Source: Sphingomonas zeae (GTDB lineage Bacteria; Pseudomonadota; Alphaproteobacteria; Sphingomonadales; Sphingomonadaceae). Taken from it: a DNA stretch of 64,000 nt. A program made the position numbers and the translations under genes. Positions 8,941-17,256 of this stretch are shown here, piece after piece. Where the stretch lies: positions 216,762-280,761 of the forward strand of contig NZ_JACIFA010000005.1 in NCBI RefSeq assembly GCF_014197135.1, written 5' to 3'. Each line of letters opens with the position of its first letter. Within the stretch, counting starts at the first letter, position 1. The notes under the pieces are model-generated. The model saw only the letters and a program-made list of their open reading frames with translations, was not told the origin of the DNA and made no database searches.

Positions 8941-11715
8941 ATGTTGAGCTTCCGCAGCATGATCCTGACGGCGACCGCGCTCGCCGGGGTTCACGGCACA
9001 GCCTTTGCGCAGGCGCCGAATCAGCCGGCTGACGCGCCCGCGCAGACCGCTTCGGGCAGCGACCAGGCCGATAGCGGCGACATCGTCGTCACCGGCATCC
9101 GCTCCAGCCTGCGCAACGCGATCAACGTCAAGCGCGAGGCCAATGCCGTCGTCGACGTGATCACCGCCGAAGACGTGGGCAAATTCCCCGACCGCAATGT
9201 CGCGGAATCGCTGTCACACATTCCGGGCGTCAGCATCGACCGCCGCTTCGGCGAGGGCGAAAAGGTCGCCATTCTCGGCACCGACCCCGCGCTGAACCGC
9301 ATGCTGCTCGACGGCCATGCGCTCGCCTCGGCCGATTGGGGCGGCAACGACAATGATCCGTCCAGCCGCACCTTCAACTATTCGCTGCTCGCCCCCGAAC
9401 TGGTCGACCGGCTCGAAGTCTACAAGTCGCCGGAACCGCGCATCGAGGAAGGCAGCCTGGGCGGCACCGTCATCGTGCGCACCCGTCGTCCGCTCGACCT
9501 GAAGCCCAATTCGATCTTCGCCTCCGGCGGCTATACGTACAATGACCGTTCCGAGAAGGGGAATATCCGCGGTTCGGGTCTGTACAGCTGGCATAATGAA
9601 GCGGACAATTTCGGCTTTCTGGTCGCCGCGACCTATGACAAGCAGGCGTTGACCCGCGCGGGCGTCGAGTTCTTCGGTTATCAGAGCGGCGCCGACTTCT
9701 TCCAGAAGAACGCCGACGGCTCCGTGCGCCGTGACGCGTCGGGCCAGGGCATCCTGCTCAACCCGAACGCCACCGTCACCGGCGGCACCAAGAACGACCT
9801 CATCAGTGCGGTCGCCCCCTTCGGCATCAACTATGCCTATTTCCAGCAGACCCGCGAGCGCGCCAGCGTGTCGGGCACCGTGCAGTATCGCCCGGCCTCG
9901 AACCTGACGCTGACCCTGAACGGGCTGCACATCGACGGCAATTACAACAACTACAGCCAGTCGATGTACACCATTCCGGTCGCCTGGACCGGCAGCGTGT
10001 TGCAGACTGCCAATGTCGCCAACGGCGTGGTCAACTCGGCCAGCTTCGCCGCCGCGCCGAGCCAGTCGGCCCAGCTCGACACGCTGGTCCGCAAGACCAA
10101 GCTGAAAACCGACAACCTCAACTTCTTCGCCGATTGGGAAGGCGATGACGGCGCGAAGATCAGCTTCGCGGGCGGCTGGTCGAAGGCGACCGGCGGGCGC
10201 AATCCCGAATATCTGTTCAACGTGCAGACCAAGCTGCCGTTCAACTATGCCTTCACCCCGACCTCGGCGACGGTGAACTTCACGGGCGATCTGACCAACC
10301 CGGCCAACTATTTCACCAACCCGAACAACAATCCGGCGCAGATCGAAGGCCGTCCGGTCGTCGTCAACGGCCAGCAGCTGATCGGCGCGCAGATCGGCGG
10401 CTTGGACTATAGCGTCACCACCGACCGCGACATCTTCGGCGGCTATGACGCCACCATCCCGGTCGAGTTCGGTCCGTTCAAGCAGATCCTGATCGGCAGC
10501 CGCGTGACCGACCATGTCAACCGTGTGGATGGTCGCGGTATCAACACCTACAAGACCAGCTCGCAGACCGCCAACCAGCTGGGCGTCACCACCCTCGTCA
10601 CGCCGGGCGGCGTCTTCGACGGCAGCGGCGGCATGGGCAATGCGACCCAGTATCTGAACCTGCCCGAGCAGGCGGTGATCGACATTCTCGCGAATTCGAT
10701 CAACAGCCCGCTGGTCAACAAGATCGGCGCGTCGACCAAGGTGCGCGAGACGGTCGTCGCGTCCTATGTCCAGGCCAATTTCCAAGAAGGTGGCCTGCGC
10801 GGCAATATCGGCGGTCGCCTGGTCTATACCCGCGACAAGTCCAACTATGCGGTGACGCTGGCCAACACGGTGAACCCGGTGCCGGTGCCGACCACCACTA
10901 CCACCGATTATCTGAAGTTCCTGCCCAGCGTGAACATCGCCTATTCGATCACGCCGGAGTTCCTGGTACGCGGCTCGGTCGCACGGGTGATCTCGCGCCC
11001 GCGCTATCAGGATCTGGCGGCCGCGACCTCGCTCAACGACATCACGCTCGATGGCGGTGGCGGCAACCCGAACCTGAAGCCCTATGAGTCGACCAACTAC
11101 GAACTCACGGCGGAATGGTATCCGCGCGCAGGCTCGCTGATCGCGGTCGAACTCTTCCGTCGCGACATCTCGAACTACATCATCAACACGCGCACCAATG
11201 CCGTGTTCTTCAACTCGCTGCAGAACCGCCTGACGACCTATAACGTCAACCAGCCGATCAACGGCGGCAAGGCGAAGGTCAACGGTGCGCTGGTGTCGGG
11301 GCAGACCGAAATCTGGGGCGGCTTCGGCATCCAGGCGAATTATTCGTACCAGGACAGCTCGACCTCGTCGGTTGACTCGAGCGGTGCGGAACTGAACCTG
11401 CCCTATCTGTCGCGGCACACCGTCAATGTGATCCCCTATTTCGAAAGCGGGATCTTCCAGGCGCGCCTGAGCTATAATTATCGTTCGAGCTATTTCCGCA
11501 CCATCGGTCGTCTGAACTCGCGCGAAATGGTGGCGCCGTACAGCCAGTTGGACTTCTCGGCGGGTGTGAACTTGACCAAGGAGATCACGCTGAGCGTCAA
11601 CGCACAGAACCTGCTCGACGAGACCTATTACCAGTATAACGCGACGCGCGATCGCCCGACCGCCTTCTACAAGAACGGCCGGACCTATGCCGCCTCGGTC
11701 GCGGTGCGTTTCTAA
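8941..11715 (+). CDS. TonB-dependent receptor of the Caulobacter/Xanthomonas glycan type
   Basis: A 924-residue outer-membrane receptor expected to import oligosaccharides with TonB energy. A Sec signal (MLSFRSMILTATALAG to AFAQ) is followed by an Ala/Gln-rich linker, the TonB-box-like start of the plug (GDIVVTGIRSSLRNAINVKR), the plug (VGKFPDRNVAESLSHIPGVS), then a long beta barrel ending in VRF with a terminal aromatic residue. The SLRNAINVKR start and VGKFPDRNVAE are typical of the TonB-Xanth-Caul family (TIGR01782), whose members often sit beside glycan genes. The ATG at 8941 has GGGGGA eight bases upstream; earlier ATGs lack this and would hide the signal peptide. With nag genes next door and the N-glycosidase operon 5.5 kb away, it is the likeliest importer of N-glycan or GlcNAc oligomers. 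The substrate is unproven. Confidence 0.93.
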   Translation: MLSFRSMILTATALAGVHGTAFAQAPNQPADAPAQTASGSDQADSGDIVVTGIRSSLRNAINVKREANAVVDVITAEDVGKFPDRNVAESLSHIPGVSIDRRFGEGEKVAILGTDPALNRMLLDGHALASADWGGNDNDPSSRTFNYSLLAPELVDRLEVYKSPEPRIEEGSLGGTVIVRTRRPLDLKPNSIFASGGYTYNDRSEKGNIRGSGLYSWHNEADNFGFLVAATYDKQALTRAGVEFFGYQSGADFFQKNADGSVRRDASGQGILLNPNATVTGGTKNDLISAVAPFGINYAYFQQTRERASVSGTVQYRPASNLTLTLNGLHIDGNYNNYSQSMYTIPVAWTGSVLQTANVANGVVNSASFAAAPSQSAQLDTLVRKTKLKTDNLNFFADWEGDDGAKISFAGGWSKATGGRNPEYLFNVQTKLPFNYAFTPTSATVNFTGDLTNPANYFTNPNNNPAQIEGRPVVVNGQQLIGAQIGGLDYSVTTDRDIFGGYDATIPVEFGPFKQILIGSRVTDHVNRVDGRGINTYKTSSQTANQLGVTTLVTPGGVFDGSGGMGNATQYLNLPEQAVIDILANSINSPLVNKIGASTKVRETVVASYVQANFQEGGLRGNIGGRLVYTRDKSNYAVTLANTVNPVPVPTTTTTDYLKFLPSVNIAYSITPEFLVRGSVARVISRPRYQDLAAATSLNDITLDGGGGNPNLKPYESTNYELTAEWYPRAGSLIAVELFRRDISNYIINTRTNAVFFNSLQNRLTTYNVNQPINGGKAKVNGALVSGQTEIWGGFGIQANYSYQDSSTSSVDSSGAELNLPYLSRHTVNVIPYFESGIFQARLSYNYRSSYFRTIGRLNSREMVAPYSQLDFSAGVNLTKEITLSVNAQNLLDETYYQYNATRDRPTAFYKNGRTYAASVAVRF

Positions 11716-11728
11716 GCGCCTTCTGCAT

Positions 11729-11831
11729 CCCCTCCCGCAAGCGGGAGGGGACCGAGGGGAGGGCATGGAGTCTCACCGAGACTGGCACTTGCGGCTTGCC
11801 CTCCCCCATCCCCTCCCGCCTTCGGGAGGGG
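11729..11831. repeat. REP-like double hairpin after the TonB receptor
   Basis: Two near-identical palindromes flank a 59-bp spacer: CCCCTCCCGC-AA-GCGGGAGGGG (11729-11750) and CCCCTCCCG-CCTT-CGGGAGGGG (11810-11831). Inner GGGGAGGGCA / TGCCCTCCCC arms add a third pairing. The layout resembles bacterial REP doublets. It may protect or end the receptor transcript; there is no T-run, so it is not a standard terminator. The remainder of the gap up to 12005 shows nothing I can assign. Confidence 0.7.
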
Positions 11832-12005
11832 CGTGAGACACACGAAGGTTATCGAACAGCCCGCCGCTCCCACGGATCGGCGGGCTGTTCAGGTCCGGTG
11901 ACTTCAAGGAGTCACCGAAATGCTGCGCGCCTGTCACCGATCTGCGACGCAGGCGTAACAGATGACGCCTATGCCATCCGGAACGCCAAGCGTGGGGTAC
12001 CGACG

Positions 12006-12893
12006 ATGCCGATGACCAGCATTCCGATCGAGGGCTCGCTACACGAAGACGCCGCCATCCTCGACTTCATCCCCCGCGCGCCGGTGACGCCGGAGCCGGA
12101 AGGCCATGAGCGCCGCCGCTATCGAACCATCTGGATTTCGGACGTCCATCTCGGCACGCGCGGCTGCAATGCGGAAATGCTGATCGACTTTCTGGATCAT
12201 GTCGACAGCGAGACCATGTATCTGGTCGGCGACATGATCGACGGCTGGCGGCTGAAGAAGAAATTCTACTGGCCCGCCGCGCATAACGACGTGGTCTGGC
12301 GCCTGCTGAAGCGTGCCAAGCGCGGCACGCGCGTCGTTTATATCCCCGGCAACCATGACGAGATCTTCCGCCAGTTCACCGGCATGGATTTCGGCGGCAT
12401 CGCCATCTGTCGCAAGGCGATCCATGAGACGGCGGACGGCCGCCGCCTTCTCATCCTGCACGGCGACGAGTTCGACGCGATCACGCTGGCGCATCGCTGG
12501 CTCGCCCATGTCGGCGACTTCGCCTACACCGCGCTGATGGAGGTGAACCGCTGGGTGAACATCGTCCGGCGGTGGATGAAGCGCCCCTATTGGTCGCTGT
12601 CCAAACATGCCAAGGCCAAGGTGAAGAACGCCGTCGCCTTCATCTCGCATTTCGAGGAAGTCGTCGCCCATGCGGCGGGCGCACGCGGCGTCGATGGCGT
12701 GGTATGCGGCCATATCCACACCGCCGAAATCCGCGAGATCGGCGGCGTCACTTATTATAATGACGGCGACTGGGTGGAGGGCTGCACCGCGCTGGTCGAA
12801 CATTTCGACGGGACGATGGAAATACTGCACTGGGGCGACGAGATGGAAGCGCGGCGGAGCAAGCCGATCGTCGCCGCCGCCATCGCCGCCTGA
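12006..12893 (+). CDS. Calcineurin-like metallophosphoesterase, LpxH-like
   Basis: A 295-residue cytoplasmic metallophosphoesterase similar to UDP-2,3-diacylglucosamine diphosphatases. All metal-binding motifs are present: SDVHLGTRGCN, GDMIDGWRL, GNHDEIFR, LHGDEFD and GHIHTAEI. The protein is longer than enteric LpxH (about 240 residues) and has an extra basic helical segment in the middle (VNRWVNIVRRWMKRPYW), suggesting membrane association. Start at ATG 12006 (a second ATG at 12012) after TGGGG. It is followed 18 bp later by a GT4 glycosyltransferase, a pairing seen in other alphaproteobacteria, so the two may act in one glycolipid pathway. The real lipid A enzyme of this genome cannot be identified from here, so lpxH is not assigned. 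Confidence 0.85.
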   Translation: MPMTSIPIEGSLHEDAAILDFIPRAPVTPEPEGHERRRYRTIWISDVHLGTRGCNAEMLIDFLDHVDSETMYLVGDMIDGWRLKKKFYWPAAHNDVVWRLLKRAKRGTRVVYIPGNHDEIFRQFTGMDFGGIAICRKAIHETADGRRLLILHGDEFDAITLAHRWLAHVGDFAYTALMEVNRWVNIVRRWMKRPYWSLSKHAKAKVKNAVAFISHFEEVVAHAAGARGVDGVVCGHIHTAEIREIGGVTYYNDGDWVEGCTALVEHFDGTMEILHWGDEMEARRSKPIVAAAIAA

Positions 12894-12911
12894 CGCGAAA
12901 GGATCAAGGTC

Positions 12912-13940
12912 ATGCAGATCGCGATCGTTACTGACGCCTGGAGCCCCCAGGTCAACGGCGTGGTTCGCACCCTGCAATCGGTGACCGCCGAGCTGCGCGC
13001 GATGGGCCATACGGTCAACGTCTTGTCGCCCGAGCTGTTCGCCTCGGTCCCCTGCCCGACCTATCCCGAAATCCGCCTCGCCCTGCCCGCCCCCGGTGCA
13101 GTCGGGCGGGCGCTGAGCGGGTTTGCGCCCGATGCTGTCCATATCGCCACCGAAGGCCCGCTTGGCCTGCTCGCGCGGCGCTGGTGCCTGGGCCATGGCC
13201 TGCCCTTCACCACCGCCTATCACACCCAGTTCCCCGACTATGTGGCGGCGCGGGTGAAGGCGGTCAGCCCCGAATTCGTCTGGCGCTATGTCCGCTGGTT
13301 TCACGCGCCCTCCGCCGCGATCCTGGCCTCGACGCCCAGCGTGGCCGCAACCCTGGCGTCACATGGCCTGCCGCAGAACCGGCATTGGGGCCGCGGCGTC
13401 GACACCGCGCTATTCCGCCCCGAAGGGCGGCGCGATGCGATGGTCGCCGGACTGCCCGGCCCGGTTCAGCTTTATGCAGGCCGCGTCGCGGTCGAGAAGA
13501 ACATCGCCGCCTTTCTGAATACACGCACGCCCGGAACCAAGGTCGTGGTCGGCGACGGCCCGGCCCGCGCGGCGCTGGCGGAACACTATCCCGACGTCCA
13601 CTTTCTGGGCGCAAAGTTCGGTGAGGACTTGGCCGCCATCTACCGCGCGGCGGACGTATTTGTGTTCCCCAGCCGAACCGATACGTTCGGTCTGGTGATG
13701 ATCGAGGCGCTGGCCTGCGGCACGCCGGTCGCCGCGCTGCCGGTACAGGGGCCGATTGATGTGCTTGCCTCCGAAGTCGGCGTGATGGACGAGGCGCTGG
13801 ACCGGGCGATCGCGGCTGCGCTGATACTCGATCGTGGCACTTGCGCGGCCTACGGGCAGGGCTTTTCATGGCGAGCCAGCGCGGAGCAATTCCTCTCCGC
13901 CCTCGCCCCGATGGACCGGAACCTGAAAGCGGCGGCATAG
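12912..13940 (+). CDS. GT4-family glycosyltransferase
   Basis: A 342-residue retaining glycosyltransferase with two Rossmann domains. The N-terminus is typical of the mannosyl/glucosyl transferase subgroup (MQIAIVTDAWSPQVNGVVRT), followed by PDAVHIATEGPLG, AYHTQFPDY, the donor-site PVQLYAGRVAVEKN and the E-x7-E type motif in FVFPSRTDTFGLVMIEALACG. The start has AAGGAT upstream. The stop codon merges with a repeat element that begins inside it. Relatives make glycolipids (for example dihexosyl or glucuronosyl diacylglycerol); the lipid acceptor is inferred from family and from the neighbouring phosphatase, which probably shares its transcript. Confidence 0.87.
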   Translation: MQIAIVTDAWSPQVNGVVRTLQSVTAELRAMGHTVNVLSPELFASVPCPTYPEIRLALPAPGAVGRALSGFAPDAVHIATEGPLGLLARRWCLGHGLPFTTAYHTQFPDYVAARVKAVSPEFVWRYVRWFHAPSAAILASTPSVAATLASHGLPQNRHWGRGVDTALFRPEGRRDAMVAGLPGPVQLYAGRVAVEKNIAAFLNTRTPGTKVVVGDGPARAALAEHYPDVHFLGAKFGEDLAAIYRAADVFVFPSRTDTFGLVMIEALACGTPVAALPVQGPIDVLASEVGVMDEALDRAIAAALILDRGTCAAYGQGFSWRASAEQFLSALAPMDRNLKAAA

Positions 13941-14071
13941 ATCCTCCCCGATACGGGGAGGTGGCAGCGCGTAGCGCTGACGGAAGGAAGCTTCCACAGA
14001 GGACGTCCCGTGCGGCCATCCCCCCTCCACCACCGCTTTGCGGCGGTCCCCTCCCCGTGCCGGGGAGGATC
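13940..14071. repeat. 132-bp palindromic repeat, copy 1 (GATCCTCCCC...GGGGAGGATC)
   Basis: This element starts with GATCCTCCCC and ends with the exact inverse GGGGAGGATC. It contains several nested hairpins (CTCCCCGATACGGGGAG; CACCGCTTTGCGGCGG; CCTCCCCGTGCCGGGGAGG). A close copy lies at 53653-53783 and a partial one near 44555-44625. It carries no open reading frame or transposase. Its first base is the last base of the upstream TAG stop codon. The bases from 14072 to the antiporter start hold nothing else I can recognise. Confidence 0.85.
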
Positions 14072-14250
14072 GGTTTCACGCAGATCAACCGACAAAACTT
14101 GTTGAACGGGTTGAACGCCCCTTGCCCCACATGTCATGCTGCAGCTTCGCGCGATTCGCATCGGCCTTGCCCCTCGCCAGTCGCTGATATGCCGGTCGTG
14201 CCGCCTTGTCGCCACGGCCACTCCAACCGCTGCACCCGAAAGGTCCCCGA

Positions 14251-15882
14251 TTGGACATCGTAACGCTTAGCCTCTTTCTGCTCCTCGCCGTGGTGTTGAG
14301 CGGGGTCGTATCCCGCCTGTTGCCCTCAGCGCTGCCCCGCCCGCTTGTCCAGATCGCGCTCGGCGCGGTGCTGGGCGGGATCGCACAGATCAGAGTCGAA
14401 CTGGACCCGGAGATTTTCTTCCTGCTCTTCGTGCCGCCGCTCCTGTTCCTCGACGGCTGGCGCATTCCGAAGGACGAGTTGTTTCGCGACGCGGGCGCAA
14501 TCCTAGGGCTGGCGCTGGGCCTGGTGTTCCTGACGGTGCTGGGCATGGGGCTGTTCATCCACTGGATGATCCCGGCCATGCCCTATGCGGTCGCCTTCGC
14601 GCTGGCGGCCGTGGTGTCGCCGACCGACCCGATCGCGGTGTCCGCCATCGCGCAGAAGGTGCCGATCCCCAAGCGGATGATGCACATCCTGGAGGGCGAA
14701 TCGCTGCTCAACGATGCCTCGGGTCTGGTCTGCCTGCGCTTCGCGGTCGCCGCCGCGCTGACCGGGGCCTTTTCGCTGACCCATGCCGGAATGACGTTTG
14801 CATGGATGGCGGTTTCCGGCGTCGGGCTGGGCGTCGCCATCGCCTGGGGCACGATCACCGCCAAGAGCCTGTTCGCCCGGCGTTTCGGCGATGACAGCGG
14901 ATCGAACATCCTGGTCAGCCTGCTGATCCCGTTTGCGGCCTATCTGGTTGCCGAGCATGTCGAAAGCTCGGGCGTGCTGGCGGCGGCGGCGGCGGGTATC
15001 GCCATGTCCTTCACCAATGTTTCGTCCGGGGTGAAGGCCGCGACCCGCATCCGGCGCCAGGCAGTCTGGGACATGCTGCAATTCACGCTGAACGGCATCA
15101 TCTTCGTACTGCTGGGCGAGCAGCTGCCGCAGGTGTTCGCGGGCGCGCGGGCCACGGTCATGCTGACCGGCCACGCCTCGCTATGGTGGTTGGGCCTTTA
15201 TGTGCTGGCGATCGTCGCCGGGCTGGGGGCACTGCGCTTCGCCTGGACTTGGGTTGCGCTGCGGCTGACCCTGTTCCGGCAGCGCGGGACGCCGGGCCGG
15301 GCCAGCCCGCCGCGCCGGGTCATCACCGCCATGTCGGTGGCAGGCGCGCGCGGGGCGATCACGCTGGCCGGTGCGCTGACCCTGCCGCTGACGCTGGGCG
15401 ACGGCACGCCATTTCCGGCACGCGATCTGGTCATCTTCCTGGCGTGCGGCGTCATTCTGTCTTCGCTGGTCATCGCCAGCCTGACCCTGCCGCTGCTGTT
15501 GCGCGGTCTCGCCCTGCCCGTTCAGGACGGCATGAGCGAGTTGGACCATACCCGCGTCGCCGCTGCCAAGGCCGCCATCGCCGAGCTGGAGCGGCTCCAG
15601 CACGAAATGGCCGAAGGGCGTGACGATGCCGACCAATATGTCGAGATCGCCTCGCGCCTGATGGACGGCTATCGCAGCCGGATCGACACGCTGGAGGGCG
15701 ACTTCGACTCTGATGCCCGCCGGTTCGAGGACGTGGAGCGCCGGATGCGACTGGCCGCGATCCGGGCCGAGCGGCGGGTCGTGTTCGACCTGCTCAACAG
15801 CCGTGCGATCGGATCCGACACGGCGCAGCGGTTGGGCCGCGAACTCGATCTGGTCGACACCCGCCTGTCAGCCCAGAGCTGA
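14251..15882 (+). CDS. CPA1-family Na+/H+ antiporter
   Basis: A 543-residue inner-membrane cation/proton antiporter with about twelve transmembrane helices followed by a charged cytoplasmic tail (from about residue 440, with long amphipathic helices such as AAKAAIAELERLQHEMAEGR). The family core is clear: VVSPTDPIAVSAIAQKV and LEGESLLNDASGLV hold the aspartates expected for ion binding. The likely start is a TTG at 14251, seven bases after GAAAGG; the ATG at 14206 has no such site and would add a polar 15-residue extension. It probably maintains pH or sodium balance. No functional link to neighbours is evident; the following gene starts 76 bp later. Confidence 0.9.
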   Translation: MDIVTLSLFLLLAVVLSGVVSRLLPSALPRPLVQIALGAVLGGIAQIRVELDPEIFFLLFVPPLLFLDGWRIPKDELFRDAGAILGLALGLVFLTVLGMGLFIHWMIPAMPYAVAFALAAVVSPTDPIAVSAIAQKVPIPKRMMHILEGESLLNDASGLVCLRFAVAAALTGAFSLTHAGMTFAWMAVSGVGLGVAIAWGTITAKSLFARRFGDDSGSNILVSLLIPFAAYLVAEHVESSGVLAAAAAGIAMSFTNVSSGVKAATRIRRQAVWDMLQFTLNGIIFVLLGEQLPQVFAGARATVMLTGHASLWWLGLYVLAIVAGLGALRFAWTWVALRLTLFRQRGTPGRASPPRRVITAMSVAGARGAITLAGALTLPLTLGDGTPFPARDLVIFLACGVILSSLVIASLTLPLLLRGLALPVQDGMSELDHTRVAAAKAAIAELERLQHEMAEGRDDADQYVEIASRLMDGYRSRIDTLEGDFDSDARRFEDVERRMRLAAIRAERRVVFDLLNSRAIGSDTAQRLGRELDLVDTRLSAQS

Positions 15883-15958
15883 ACCCATCTTTGGTCTTGC
15901 GCCAGATCGCGAATTGTCGTGTTTCGTCCATGGGGATGGCATCGACAAAGGGGGCAAG

Positions 15959-16963
15959 GTGCAGGTCGGATTTCCGGGAGAAGACGCGAAAACCTGTCTG
16001 AATTGCGGGACTTCGCTGGTCGGCCATTATTGCCATAGCTGCGGCCAGTCGTCGCACATCCACCGCACGCTCGGCGCGTGGTGGCATGATTTCAGCCACG
16101 GCGTCCTGCATATCGAGGGGCAGGTATGGCGGACGATGGCCATGCTCGTCACCCGCCCCGGCGAGCTGACCCGTCGCTATATCGCGGGCGAGCGGCGGCG
16201 TTTCCTGTCGCCGCTGGCTCTGTATCTGTTCAGCGTCTTTCTGCTCTACGTCGCCTATTCGGTACTCGGCGGGTTCGGCACCTTCCATCCCCCCGGCACC
16301 CAGGATGCCGCGATGGAGCTGCGCGCCGAAGTCGCAAAGGTCGACCAGCGTATCGCAGGGATAGACCGCGAGCGCACCGCAGCTGTCGCGACCGGCCGCA
16401 ACACCGCCACGCTCGATGCCGAGCGAGCAAAGCTGGTCGAGCAGAAGCGTAGCATCGACTTCACCGCGATGGCGCTGGGCGGCGGGGCAGAAACGGGCTC
16501 CGGCCATGGCGAGCATCAGGAACAGGTCATCACCGGCTGGAAATCGCTCGACGCCAAGATCGCCCATGCCATTCGCGACCCCGAATTCCTCCTCTTCAAG
16601 ATGGAGGCGAACGGCTATAAATTCTCCTGGGCGCTGATCCTGTTGTCGATGCCGTTCATGCGGCTGTTCTTCCTGTGGAAGCGTGGGTTGGCGATGTTCG
16701 ACCATGCGGTGTTCGTCACCTATTCGCTCAGCTTCGTCAGCCTGCTGATGGTCGTGATGATCCTGTGGACGAAGCTGGCCCATCTGAACGGCGTTGCTCT
16801 GTTGATGCTCGCCTTTCCGGTGCATCTATTTCTCCAGATTCGCGGCGCCTATCATTTGGGCGTGATATCCGGGCTGCTGATGACCCTGATCGTCTCGGTC
16901 ATGGCGGCGACCGTGCTGTTGATCTGGATCATCGGCCTGCTGGCGCTGGGCATAGCGCATTGA
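15959..16963 (+). CDS. DUF3667 zinc-ribbon membrane protein
   Basis: A 334-residue protein with an N-terminal four-cysteine ribbon (CLNCGTSLVGHYCHSCGQ), a conserved HDFSHGVLHIEGQVWRTMAML segment, one transmembrane helix (about residues 85-105, LYLFSVFLLYVAYSVLGG), a long charged region with coiled-coil character (residues 115-170, rich in E, R and A) and three or four further helices at the C-terminus. This matches the DUF3667 family, whose function is unknown. The start is a GTG at 15959 with AAAGGGGG just upstream; no ATG gives the ribbon in frame with a binding site. It sits between an antiporter and the glycosidase operon without an obvious partner. Confidence 0.8.
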   Translation: MQVGFPGEDAKTCLNCGTSLVGHYCHSCGQSSHIHRTLGAWWHDFSHGVLHIEGQVWRTMAMLVTRPGELTRRYIAGERRRFLSPLALYLFSVFLLYVAYSVLGGFGTFHPPGTQDAAMELRAEVAKVDQRIAGIDRERTAAVATGRNTATLDAERAKLVEQKRSIDFTAMALGGGAETGSGHGEHQEQVITGWKSLDAKIAHAIRDPEFLLFKMEANGYKFSWALILLSMPFMRLFFLWKRGLAMFDHAVFVTYSLSFVSLLMVVMILWTKLAHLNGVALLMLAFPVHLFLQIRGAYHLGVISGLLMTLIVSVMAATVLLIWIIGLLALGIAH

Positions 16964-17256
16964 CCCACCAATCCATTGCAGGCTTGGCGCGGTAGGCTCG
17001 ACCCCAGAAAATGGGTGGACGCCCCCGGTTCACCACGCCATGATACCAAAACATACCATGAGAATACCGGCGCACGACAAGCCGGTGGATGACGGGGGTG
17101 ACGGATGGCGAGAATGAGCCTGGCACTATCGGGGACCTGCCCTGCCATCGTCACGCGTCCGCCCCGCACGCCCGATCCTGTTCGACGCCATAATCCTGTA
17201 TCCTGCGTGGGGGCGTTCCGCCCTGACGCAGCGATGCCGTTTTCGGGGAAATCGCT
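16964..17256. promoter_or_regulatory. Upstream region of the N-glycosidase operon
   Basis: A 293-bp non-coding gap before the GH2-GH3-GH125-GH92-GH29 operon. At 17043-17068 the pentamer ATACC occurs three times at 10- and 11-base spacing, about one helical turn apart, in a locally AT-rich patch; the reverse complement of the first two gives GGTATGTTTTGGTAT, like the candidate nag operator. Short GC hairpins follow. No confident promoter hexamers are visible. Confidence 0.45.

Noticed and set aside
11729..11750. Rho-independent terminator after the TonB receptor
   Set aside because: The hairpin is perfect but followed by ACCGAGG, not a T-run, and is repeated 60 bp later; listed as a REP-like repeat.
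9214..11766. An 850-codon antisense reading frame opposite the TonB receptor
   Set aside because: It is rich in Arg, Gly, Asp and His, shows no family motif and mirrors a clear receptor gene; long antisense frames are common in GC-rich coding DNA.
13940..14071. An insertion sequence at the GATCCTCCCC element
   Set aside because: Only about 130 bp, no transposase, no target duplication visible; treated as a non-coding palindromic repeat.
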